NCBI GenBank assembly: GCA_965216155.1
Contig: CBDCFD010000007.1
Span: 372,001 to 436,000, forward strand
From: CATOSP01 sp965216155
Lineage (GTDB): Bacteria > Chloroflexota > Dehalococcoidia > Lucifugimonadales > UBA3495
Reading direction: 5' to 3'
DNA: 64,000 nt
Part shown: positions 26,481 through 34,546 of the stretch, in pieces
How positions within the stretch are numbered: the stretch's first letter is position 1
Layout of the letters: each line of letters starts with the position of its first letter
Made by a program: the position numbers and the translations under genes
The notes under the pieces: generated by a model
What the model saw: only the letters and a program-made list of their open reading frames with translations
The model's database searches: none
Told to the model about the DNA's origin: nothing

Positions 26481-26740
26481 ACTGGGTTGTCGAATGGACT
26501 CCCCCCGCGCTCCGAGATTTGCGACGACTGGACCGGAACATGGCCGGACGTGTCTTGGAGGCTGTCGAGCGATATGCAGAATCAAGATGTGGCGATGTAA
26601 GGCAACTAAGGGCCAGAAATCGAACTCGGCGCCTCCGAGTAGGGCCAATTCGGGTCTTGTTTGAATTGAACTACGAAGACCACGAGATGAGGATTGACCG
26701 AGTGTTGCCCCGCGGCTCCGCGTATCGCCGAAGCCAATAA
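26477..26740 (+). CDS. RelE/ParE-type toxin, tandem TA module 1
   Basis: An 87-residue basic protein of the RelE/ParE superfamily: VEWTPPALRDLRRLDRNMAG, GDVRQLRARNRTRRLRVGPI, then RVLFELNYEDHEMRIDRVLP and a HR-like RGSAYRRSQ tail. The RLR..g.IRVLFE strand pattern is typical. ParE-like members poison gyrase, RelE-like ones cut ribosome-bound mRNA; the sequence does not decide. It begins inside the antitoxin stop (ATGA overlap). Confidence 0.85.
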   Translation: MNWVVEWTPPALRDLRRLDRNMAGRVLEAVERYAESRCGDVRQLRARNRTRRLRVGPIRVLFELNYEDHEMRIDRVLPRGSAYRRSQ

Positions 26741-26759
26741 ATCAGGGAGGATAGTTGCG

Positions 26760-27035
26760 ATGAGCACGAAGCAACAAGAAGATGTAGAAACTATGCGCCA
26801 GGAACTCCGGGAGATTGTCGAGGAACTCCCGGTCGAAGACCTGTTAGGGGTAAGGAGTTACCTGCGCTATTTGATGGCAACCAAAGACCCGTTGGTCAAA
26901 AGCCTTTTGGAAGCGCCCCTGGACGACGAGCCCCTGACGCCGGAGGATGAAGCAGCGATTGAGGAGGGGTTGCGCGCGCTTGAGAAGGGCGACGTAGTAA
27001 GCGATGAAGAGATGAAACGTCGTCTGGGGCTATGA
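26760..27035 (+). CDS. Antitoxin-like protein, tandem TA module 2
   Basis: 91 residues (MSTKQQEDVETMRQELREIV start), a close paralogue of modules 1 and 3. The start is ATG 26760 preceded by AGGGAGGATAGTTGCG; the frame stays open upstream to 26694 but homology to module 3 fixes this ATG. It overlaps its toxin by 4 bp. Confidence 0.75.
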   Translation: MSTKQQEDVETMRQELREIVEELPVEDLLGVRSYLRYLMATKDPLVKSLLEAPLDDEPLTPEDEAAIEEGLRALEKGDVVSDEEMKRRLGL

Positions 27036-27295
27036 GCCGTTACGTCGAATGGTCCGGCCCCGCTCTCCGGGACATGGGAAGACTGGACCGAAATACGTCA
27101 AGACGTATCAGGGATGCCGTGAATCGATATGCAACGTTGAGACACGGGGACGTGATAAAACTAGGGGGCAGGAACGAAACGTGGCGTCTCCGAGTGGGGC
27201 AATGGCGAGTCTTGCTCGAGTTTCCGAAGGGAGAGCGTTCCATAAGAGTCGCCAGGGTATTGCCGCGGGGTTCCGCGTATCGCCGAAGCCAATAA
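27032..27295 (+). CDS. RelE/ParE-type toxin, tandem TA module 2
   Basis: 87 residues: RYVEWSGPALRDMGRLDRNT, RHGDVIKLGGRNETWRLRVG, QWRVLLEFPKGERSIRVARV and the shared LPRGSAYRRSQ end. Its last bases and the following ribosome site (AATCAGGGAGGATAG) are almost identical to the end of module 1, showing that the pair was duplicated as a unit. Confidence 0.85.
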   Translation: MSRYVEWSGPALRDMGRLDRNTSRRIRDAVNRYATLRHGDVIKLGGRNETWRLRVGQWRVLLEFPKGERSIRVARVLPRGSAYRRSQ

Positions 27296-27314
27296 ATCAG
27301 GGAGGATAGTCGCG

Positions 27315-27590
27315 ATGAGCACGAAGCAACAAGAAGACGTAGAAACAATGCGCCAAGAACTCCGTGAGATTGTCGATGAACTCCCGGACGAAGAACTATT
27401 AGGGGTATGGAGTTACCTGCGCTACCTGATGGCAACCAAAGACCCGGTGGTCAAAAGCCTTTTGGAAGCGCCCCTGGACGACGAGCCCCTGACGCCGGAG
27501 GATGAAGCAGCGATTGAGGAAGGACGGCGCGCCGCTGCGGAAGGCAATCTCATCAGCAATGAAGAGATGAAGCGGCAATTAGGGATATAA
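27315..27590 (+). CDS. Antitoxin-like protein, tandem TA module 3
   Basis: 91 residues, nearly the same as module 2 over the first 70 (MSTKQQEDVETMRQELREIV, SLLEAPLDDEPLTPEDEAAI), then ending like module 1 (RRAAAEGNLISNEEMKRQLG). The mosaic pattern suggests recombination among the three copies. It ends in TAA instead of the overlapping TGA used in modules 1 and 2. Confidence 0.75.
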   Translation: MSTKQQEDVETMRQELREIVDELPDEELLGVWSYLRYLMATKDPVVKSLLEAPLDDEPLTPEDEAAIEEGRRAAAEGNLISNEEMKRQLGI

Positions 27591-27592
27591 AC

Positions 27593-27847
27593 TTGGTTGT
27601 AGATTGGTCTCCCCCTGCGATGCGAGATTTGCGGCGGCTGGAACAGAGTACGGCCAGGCGTGTCTCTGCCGCTGTGGACCGATATGCCGAATCAGGATAT
27701 GGAGACGTAAAACAGCTAAGGGGCCGAAATCGGGCCTGGCGCCTCCGCGTAGGGCAAATGCGAGTCTTGTTCGAGTTTTCCTCATCAGGCAATTCCATAA
27801 GGATTGACCGGGTTTTGCCTCGCGGCTCCGCGTATCGCCGCCGGTAA
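27593..27847 (+). CDS. RelE/ParE-type toxin, tandem TA module 3, original ATG lost
   Basis: 84 residues with VVDWSPPAMRDLRRLEQSTA, GDVKQLRGRNRAWRLRVGQM and RVLFEFSSSGNSIRIDRVLP. Modules 1 and 2 start with ATG inside the antitoxin stop. Here that position is ATA (GATATAAACTTGG), so the first usable start is TTG 27593, and the overlap is gone. The toxin may be poorly translated or silenced while its antitoxin is kept. Confidence 0.75.
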   Translation: MVVDWSPPAMRDLRRLEQSTARRVSAAVDRYAESGYGDVKQLRGRNRAWRLRVGQMRVLFEFSSSGNSIRIDRVLPRGSAYRRR

Positions 27848-27925
27848 CCTATCCTAAATTTGACTGTCATTGCCCCCGTTGCTACACTCGCCACGTCCCC
27901 AGACAACCCCTGACATGGAGGAAGA

Positions 27926-28243
27926 ATGTACGTCATAATAGCGCCCATTCAGGTCAAAGAAGGATGCGTGGACGAGTTCATAAAGGAGATTATAGACGAC
28001 GCCAAGGGTTCCGTGAACGACGAACCCGGATGCCTGCGGTTCGACGTGATTCAGGACGCCGGAGACCCCAACCGCATCTGGCTCTACGAAGTGTACCAGG
28101 ACGAGGAAGCCTTCCAGGCCCACACCCAGGCCCCCCACTTCATCAAGTGGCGCGACGCGACCCAGGATATGCGCGTCCAGGGAATCCAGGGCGCGGGTAG
28201 AGGCAGCACGAACATCTGGCCGCCGGACGGCGAATGGAAGTAG
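27926..28243 (+). CDS. Antibiotic biosynthesis monooxygenase (ABM/YgiN-like) family protein
   Basis: A 105-residue ferredoxin-like-fold ABM protein: MYVIIAPIQVKEGCVDEFIK at the start, EPGCLRFDVIQDAGDPNRIW, LYEVYQDEEAFQAHTQAPHF. Members are cofactor-free monooxygenases acting on quinols or polyketides, or small binding proteins. The ATG follows TGGAGGAAGA. It lies 4 bp before the quinone reductase, suggesting a quinone-linked pair. Confidence 0.85.
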   Translation: MYVIIAPIQVKEGCVDEFIKEIIDDAKGSVNDEPGCLRFDVIQDAGDPNRIWLYEVYQDEEAFQAHTQAPHFIKWRDATQDMRVQGIQGAGRGSTNIWPPDGEWK

Positions 28244-28247
28244 TCCA

Positions 28248-29228
28248 ATGAAAGCAGTTTGGTACGAGCAAAACGGTCCCGCCGACGTCTTGCAGGTTGG
28301 GGAGATGCCCAGACCGGAACCAGGGCCGGGTGAGGTGCTGGTCAAGATAGTCTCTTCCGGCATCAACCCTTCCGACTGGAAACGGAGGGACGGTCAGACC
28401 AGAAGCATGGACTTCCCCAGGGTCATCCCGCACCAGGATGGCTCGGGGGTCATCGAGGCCGTGGGCGAGGGTGTCGCCGAGTCGCGGGTGGGCGAGAGGG
28501 TCTGGCTCTACGAGGCCCAATACGGGAGACCCTTCGGCACCGCCGCCGAATATTGCTCCATACTCTCGAACCACGCTATTACCATGCCATCAGGCATCAG
28601 TTTCCAACAGGGCGCTTGTCTGGGAGTTCCCGCCATGACCGCCCACCGCTGCGTATTCGCCGACGGGCCGGTCCAGGGCAAGACGGTGCTGGTTACCGGC
28701 GGCGCGGGAGCAGTGGGCAACTACGCGGTCCAGTTGGCCAGTTTGGACGGCGCAACAGTTATCTCTACGGTGAGTTCAGACCACAAGGCCCGAATTGCGA
28801 TTGAGGCGGGCGCGGCAGACACGGTCAACTACCGCACCGAAGACACCGTTCAGAGGATTCTGGAGCTAACCGGCAGACAGGGAGTTGACCACATCGTAGA
28901 AGTCGATTTCGCTGGCAACTTCGCAGTCAGCCGGGAGGTCATCCGGGCCAACGGCGTCATCTCCATTTACGCTCAGGGAACCGCCTCCCAGCCTCCTGTG
29001 CCGCTCCAAATAGGGTCGAGCAACGTGACCGTCCGGTCGGTGCTGGTCTACGACATGCCGGAACAGGCCAAGCAGGACGCCTCCGGTCAGATCACAACTC
29101 TGTTGGAACAGGACAAGTTGACCCACCTGCTGGGACCGCGCTTTCCGCTTGAGTCCGCGGTTGAGGCGCATCAAGCAGTAGAAGGCGGGGCAATCGGCAA
29201 CGTCACGTTGGACGTCGCCACCGATTAA
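28248..29228 (+). CDS. Zinc-independent MDR-family NADPH:quinone reductase
   Basis: 326 residues of the medium-chain dehydrogenase/reductase family. N-terminal GroES-like part: MKAVWYEQNGPADVLQVGEM, GEVLVKIVSSGINPSDWKRR. The Rossmann part has VLVTGGAGAVGNYAVQLASL (AxxGxxG type). The zinc-ligand cysteines are absent, as in quinone oxidoreductases. It directly follows the ABM gene (4-bp gap) and precedes the CMD protein by 48 bp, so the three probably form one unit. Confidence 0.9.
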   Translation: MKAVWYEQNGPADVLQVGEMPRPEPGPGEVLVKIVSSGINPSDWKRRDGQTRSMDFPRVIPHQDGSGVIEAVGEGVAESRVGERVWLYEAQYGRPFGTAAEYCSILSNHAITMPSGISFQQGACLGVPAMTAHRCVFADGPVQGKTVLVTGGAGAVGNYAVQLASLDGATVISTVSSDHKARIAIEAGAADTVNYRTEDTVQRILELTGRQGVDHIVEVDFAGNFAVSREVIRANGVISIYAQGTASQPPVPLQIGSSNVTVRSVLVYDMPEQAKQDASGQITTLLEQDKLTHLLGPRFPLESAVEAHQAVEGGAIGNVTLDVATD

Positions 29229-29276
29229 CCGGCCTACCGATTAGAAGACGATTCCACTATATGTGAGAGGTGAATC

Positions 29277-29837
29277 ATGGCACGAACACCCGTGGTAACC
29301 CGAGACATGGTGCCCGAGGAGTTCCGGGGAGCATTCGACGAGCTGACCAAAGACACCGGCGGCACGATCACCGGCGGTCCCGGCTCCATCACCGTCAATA
29401 GCCCGGAGATGTCCCGGCGCCGCAGTCACTTAACGGCCTATCTGCGCTTCGAGAGCAGCTTCCCCAAGCGAATCCAGGAATTGGCTATTCTGTCCACCGC
29501 CAGGGCCATGGACTGTCCCTACATCTGGAACGCCCACGCTCCGGCGGCCCGCAGGGAAGGAGTTGCCGACGCCGTGGTGGACGCGCTGCGTGACAGGAAA
29601 CCGTTGCCTGAGATGCCCGCCGACGAAGCGGCCATCGTCAAGTTCTGCACGGAGTTCTACAAGAACCACCGGGTAACGTCGTCCACCTTCCAGGTAGCGA
29701 TGGAGCAGTTCGGCGTTCAACACTTGGTCGAGATTACCGCGCTCATGGGCAACTACGCCCAGACCGCGTTTTTCCTCAACGCCTTCGAGGTGGACCTGCC
29801 CGACGAACGGACGGAGCCGGTGTTGCCGGTGGGGTAA
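29277..29837 (+). CDS. Carboxymuconolactone decarboxylase (AhpD-like) family protein
   Basis: 186 residues. After an N-terminal helix (VTRDMVPEEFRGAFDELTKD) comes the CMD core: RIQELAILSTARAMDCPYIW, NAHAPAARREGV and, later, VEITALMGNYAQTAFFLNAF. The CxxxWxxH pattern (DCPYIWNAHA) replaces the CxxC of AhpD. A paralogue of identical length lies at 54627-55187. Such proteins often accompany flavin oxidoreductases and CoA-transferases in ring-cleavage pathways. Start ATG has GAGAGGTGAATC upstream. Confidence 0.88.
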   Translation: MARTPVVTRDMVPEEFRGAFDELTKDTGGTITGGPGSITVNSPEMSRRRSHLTAYLRFESSFPKRIQELAILSTARAMDCPYIWNAHAPAARREGVADAVVDALRDRKPLPEMPADEAAIVKFCTEFYKNHRVTSSTFQVAMEQFGVQHLVEITALMGNYAQTAFFLNAFEVDLPDERTEPVLPVG

Positions 29838-29900
29838 ATCCCCCCTAGCCCCTCCGCCACGGCGTACTTTCAGCCTTTTGCAAAAGGGGGAAGCGTCATT
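29836..29900. repeat. Intergenic C6-G5 palindromic repeat
   Basis: AAATCCCCCCTAGCCCCTCC followed downstream by CCTTTTGCAAAAGGGGGAA. It resembles the copy at 24811-24844 in reverse orientation and fills the gap before the restriction-modification genes. Confidence 0.5.
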
Positions 29901-29953
29901 CCCTTTTGAGATAGGGTAGGTTTGATTTCCCAAGCGCCACCAGGAGCAGCATC

Positions 29954-32489
29954 ATGCCACGACCACGACGCGCCCGGCAGGCGGCAGAGCGGCTTATCGA
30001 GTCTTACGAGCACCGGGGCCAGGAACGGCTGAACAACCCGCCGGTAGGCTTGGTTACGCCGGAGACCGACCGGGGCGCGGGCCGCAAGACCTACTCCTAC
30101 GACCCCCACCTGGACCCGCAGTTGCAGTGGGCCGGCAAGGCGGAGCATACGTCCTTCAACGTGCCTACGGTGTCGCTGCACGTCCACGAGCGCATCGACC
30201 CCCGCACTATCATCGAAGCCACGCACAAGCGCAAGCCCGATGGTTCTTTCACCCAGGGCAGCCTGTTCGAGCTGCCTGAGGAGAACCCGCCCGTCCGCAG
30301 CGCCATCGAGTTCTATCAGCACCGCCACAACTGGAGCAACCGCTTGGTGGCCGGCGACAGCCTGCTGGTGATGAACAGCCTGCTGGAGAAGGAGGGTATG
30401 GCCGGCAAGGTGCAGATGGTATACATCGACCCGCCCTACGGCATCCGCTACGGCTCCAACTTCCAGCCCTTCGTCAACAAGCGCGACGTTCGGGACGGGC
30501 GGGACGAGGACCTGACCCAGGAACCAGAGACCATCAAGGCGTTCCGCGACACCTGGGAGCTGGGCATCCACTCCTACCTGTCCTACCTACGCGACCGCCT
30601 GCTGCTGGCGCGGGAGCTGCTGACCGAGAGCGGTTCCTGCTTTGTGCAGATTTCTGATCAGAATGTGCATTTAGTCAGGTCTCTAATGGACGACGTGTTT
30701 GAAAGTGACGGCTTTGTTGCCACTATCGCGTATCGAGTGTTCGGTGTACGTGCTGGAAGATTTTTGGACAACGTAACCGACAACATCATCTGGTACGGGA
30801 AGAACCGGGAACACACTAAGTATAGACAGTTGTATCAAATGGAATCCGCCGGAACCGATGGGTTCCAACCAGTGAGGTTATATAGACCCGGATTTTCGGA
30901 AGGGCTGAGTTTCAGTTTCGAGTTTGAAGAGAGAGCCTATCAGCCACCTTCTAACATGCACTGGGCAACTGGGAGGGGAGGTCTAAACAAGCTGAAAATG
31001 GCGAATAGACTGATCGGCTTTCGAGCAGATGTCAGATACAAGCGAAATGCCGACGACTTTCCGTGCAAGGTCTTAACTACTTCTTGGCAAGATACATGGG
31101 GAGAACAAGATAAGCGATTCGTTGTGCAGACTGCCTCGACTGTATTAGAACGTTGCCTTCTAATGACCACTGACCCCGGCGACCTGGTGTTCGACCCCAC
31201 CTGCGGCAGCGGTACCACTGCCAGCGTTGCCGAGCAATGGGGCCGTCGCTGGATTACCTGTGACACCTCGCGGGTGGCCGTATCACTGGCCAAGCAGCGG
31301 CTGATGACGCCCTCTACGACTATTACGAGTTGGCCCACCTCGACGAGGGTGTGGGCAGCGGCTTCAAGTACAAGACCGTCCCCCACGTCACCTTGCGCTC
31401 CATCGCCAACAACCGGACATCAAGGAGGGCATGACCCAGGCTGAGATTGACGCCGCCATTGCCCGCCACGCCCCCCAGGAAACGCTGTACGACCAGCCGT
31501 TGGTTGACACCGGCAAGCGACGGGTCACCGGCCCCTTCAGCGTCGAGGCGGTGCCTGCCCCGGCGGTCAGGCCCATTGACGACGTTGACGTTGTTGACGA
31601 TGCCGAGCCGTTGCCCGCCGATGACTCGGTAGGGCGCTCCGGCGAGACACTGCGGCAGGCGGAATGGCGGGACGAACTGTCGAAGACCGGCATTAGAGGC
31701 AAGGCCGGACAGTTCATTCGTTTCGCCCGGCTGGAGCCTTTGCCGGGCTGCCGCTACCTTCATGCCGACGGGGAATCGCTGCCCAACACCGACGGCGCCG
31801 AGTCGATTCGGGAGTCAGGTCCGGCCCGGGCGGCGCAACGGGTCGTAGTGTCCTTCGGCCCCGAACACGCGCCCCTGGAGCAGGTCCAAGTCAATCAAGC
31901 CCTTCAAGAAGCCCAGACCCTGATGCCGACGCCCCGGGTCATCGTCTTCGCCGCCTTCCAGTTCGACCCGGAGGCGTCCAAGGACATCGACGAGACCAAT
32001 TGGCCGGGCCTGACCCTGTTGAAGGCGCAGATGAACGCCGACCTGCTCACCGAGGACCTGAAGAGGAAACGGGCCAGCAACGAGAGCTTCTGGCTCATCG
32101 GCCAGCCGGACGTTCTGGTACACCAGATACGCAGGGGCCAGAACACCGGCAAGTGGCAGGTTGCAGTGCAAGGGTTCGACTACTACAACACCAAGACCGG
32201 CGACGTGGAATCGGGCGGCGAGGACCGGATAGCAATGTGGATGCTGGACCCGGACTACGAAGGGCGCAGTCTCTACCCCCGCCAGGTGTTCTTCCCAATG
32301 GCCGGAACCAACGACGGCTGGGCGCGTCTGGCCCACAACCTGAAAGCGGAGATAGACGAAGACCTGATAGAAGCCTACCGCGGCACGGTGTCTCTGCCTT
32401 TCGAGGCGGGGGAGAACCGGCGCATAGCTATTAAGATAGTAGACGACAGGGGCATTGAGAGCCTGCGGGTCGTATCCATCGGAGCGTGA
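29954..32489 (+). pseudogene. mod: Type III-like DNA methyltransferase (mod), two frameshifts
   Basis: Frame 1 from ATG 29954 holds an N-terminal region, the catalytic DPPY at about 159-162 (MVYIDPPYGIRYGSNF), a variable central region and the SAM motif FDPTCGSGTTASV at about 413. Near 31309 one G is missing and reading continues as ALYDYYELAHLDEGVGSGFK; near 31414 one C is missing and reading continues as PDIKEGMTQAEIDAAIARHA to the end. Restoring both bases gives one ORF of about 845 codons. The central part (about 30650-31160), where a target-recognition domain would sit, is clearly AT-richer than the flanks. The stop overlaps the next gene's GTG by 4 bp. Sequencing errors are an alternative to real decay. 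Confidence 0.85.
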
Positions 32490-33814
32490 CTTTCGTGCTG
32501 ACGGAGTTGAAACTCGCCAACTTCAGGATTTTCGACGATGAAGTCACGGTGCGGTTCAGACCGATTACCGTTCTCATCGGCCGCAACAGTTCAGGGAAAT
32601 CGTCCATCATCAAGTTTCTGCTGATGTTGCAGCAGTCGTTGGGGCCTGGGAGGTCCCAGTTCTTGACCGTAGAGGGGGACAAGGTTAATTTGGGGGTTTT
32701 CTCCGCGCTAAAGAACTCCCTGACACGAAAAAGAAACCTTACTTTTGAACTCTCTACAAAAAGCGCTACTGCCCAACTTGGTTACCCTATATCGGCATAC
32801 TTGGAATTGTCCGAAGACATGGATCACAGCAAACTGTTGTATAAGGCAAGCGCTTCGATTTCTTACAGTAAAAGAACCAGCATAGGGCGAGCAACTTACT
32901 CTCTGGCAGATGAAGCATCTGGAAAGGAACTCGTTAGAGTCGCCAACAGGATTCTGGATGACTCCACTTTTTGGGACTACTCACCTCGGCTTGACGGTCT
33001 CGAATATTCTTCCGAGCCACACGATAGCGAGGAGTCACCCCAACAAATACTAGAACGGATAGAACGCAGCCAGGAATTGCTTCTACGAAGTATGGTAGAG
33101 ACTGAAATAATCAGCGTACCACGCTATGACATCGGTTCAATCCGTCACTTGTCACCCGTTAGGGATGAATCTCAGCGAGTAATTGTGGCTTCTTCTCCTC
33201 CCTATGATAATGTGGGGCAGAGGGGACAATATGCTCTGCCCCATCTACACTAAATGGTAACCGAGAAACATGATAGGTACGACTTCATTCTGCCGCATAT
33301 CAGGAGCGTCGCAGCCATAGATAGTATCAAGTTCAGAACATCATCAGGGTACCTGAGCCGGGCGTTGGCAAAGAACCAAACAACCGGGGCCGAAGTGCTC
33401 ATCGCAGACTTTGGGTTTGGTGTGAGCCAGTGTCTTCCCATATTTGTCCAAGGGGCGGTAATGGCCCCCTACACCTCGTTGATGGTCGAGCAGCCCGAAG
33501 CCCAACTTCATCCCACGGCGCAATTGGAACTCGGGAGCTTCTTTGCCGACTTGTGGAATAAAAGAAAGGTTGGGTTCATTATCGAGACCCATAGCGACAA
33601 CATACTTCTCAGGCTGCGCCGCCTGATTGCAAGAGGCGACCTTTCCCACCAGGACGTTTCCGTGGCGTTTTTCACTTTCGACGAGGAAAGAGGAAACATG
33701 CCGATGGTCAAGAATCTTGACATCTACGAGAACGGTTGGATGCAAGCCGGTCTGCCGATGGAGTTCTTCGGCGAAAATGTCGTAGAGGCGCTGCACCTTG
33801 GAGCGCGAGCATGA
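32486..33814 (+). pseudogene. AAA-family ATPase (AAA15/OLD-like) with in-frame TAA
   Basis: GTG 32486 overlaps the mod stop. The first 255 codons contain ELKLANFRIFDDEVTVRFRP and Walker A at LIGRNSSGKSSIIKFLLM. TAA at 33251-33253 is in frame and is followed at once by ATG. The continuing frame reads MVTEKHDRYDFILPHIRSVA, then FGFGVSQCLPIFVQGAVM, the Walker B-like MVEQPEAQLHPTAQLEL and IIETHSDNILLRLRRLI. Relatives are single proteins of this total length (about 440), so the TAA is probably a point mutation, although the adjacent ATG could allow reinitiation. Such ATPases pair with nucleases in phage defence. The TGA overlaps the next ATG. Confidence 0.85.
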
Positions 33815-34521
33815 CCAACACACCGTTCCAGAACTCGGCGGCGATTGACACCAACGTGTTTGTACATCTCCTGAATCCGCAGAACAATCCTGATTCCCAC
33901 ATAAATACTCTGTTGGGACATCTTCGCAACCGGGGAATTGCTCTTATTGTGAACGAGCAAGGAGTTATCCAACGTGAGTATCAACGCCATATTATCCCAA
34001 TGTTTAGAGGAAACTCCGTCTCAGGCCCCGATTCATACATCCTCCTCTACTGGATGCAACAAGCCTCGCGCCGCATGGTGTCTGTGGGCCGTCGAGAAGA
34101 TTGCAAAACTACCCAACTGAGCTTGCGACTGCTAATGGGGGACGAATACCGTTAAGGTATTTGCCGAATTCCCCCACCCTGAATGGCCGACGAATCCTAT
34201 TCACGCTATTATTCTTCTGGCCCTTCGGCAACTAAAGAGTTCCGCAATTTTCTCGGCCGTCAAGACCGGTTGATGGCGGCAATCAGGCAAGTTATCTTTG
34301 AAGGTTCTAAGGATGCTGACCGGACCTTCGTCTATGTGGCTTTCAAGGAAGGGCAAATTCTTATATCTAATGATGAGACAGATATAGTATTCGGGCCTGA
34401 TTGGGAGGGAAGGCAATCCCCACGACGCGACAGGCTGTTGCGCGAGACGCGAAGGCTGCGTCCCCAAGGGGCGAACATACTGACCTCCCAAGAGGCGTAT
34501 GCCCAGATTCAGGGGCCATAA
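33811..34521 (+). pseudogene. PIN-like nuclease gene interrupted by a MITE
   Basis: The first part (ATG 33811) reads MTNTPFQNSAAIDTNVFVHL and carries the first PIN aspartate in AAIDTN. A 161-bp MITE (34094-34254) introduces a stop at 34153-34155. Beyond it the frame continues QDRLMAAIRQVIFEGSKDAD, RTFVYVAFKEGQILISNDET, which contains the later acidic residues of a PIN-like fold, ending at TAA 34521. Deleting the MITE plus one 7-bp duplicate (168 bp, 56 codons) gives a continuous 180-residue protein. The gene overlaps the ATPase stop (ATGA) and precedes res by 25 bp, so it belongs to the operon. Confidence 0.8.
34094..34254 (+). mobile_element. 161-bp MITE, copy B, with 7-bp target duplication
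   Basis: Ends GAGAAGATTGCAAAACT and its partner AGTTCCGCAATTTTCTC form imperfect terminal inverted repeats. It is flanked by GGCCGTC at 34087-34093 and 34255-34261. The element is about 96% identical to the reverse complement of 16500-16660. It has no coding capacity, so it would need a transposase supplied elsewhere. Confidence 0.88.
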
Positions 34522-34546
34522 TTTCGAGGAACCACTACCCGTGGGG

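Noticed and set aside
33205..33245. GGGGCAGAG...CTCTGCCCC hairpin in the ATPase gene as a palindromic insert that split it
   Set aside because: The frame is unchanged through it and the surrounding residues look like normal family sequence; the split is due to the TAA at 33251.
9473..33253. Stop-codon reassignment, suggested by in-frame TAG at 9473 and 22301 and TAA at 33251
   Set aside because: TAG and TAA both end intact genes here (for example the CMD gene at 55187 and the F420-type gene at 54573 end in TAG), and the affected genes are accessory or decayed.
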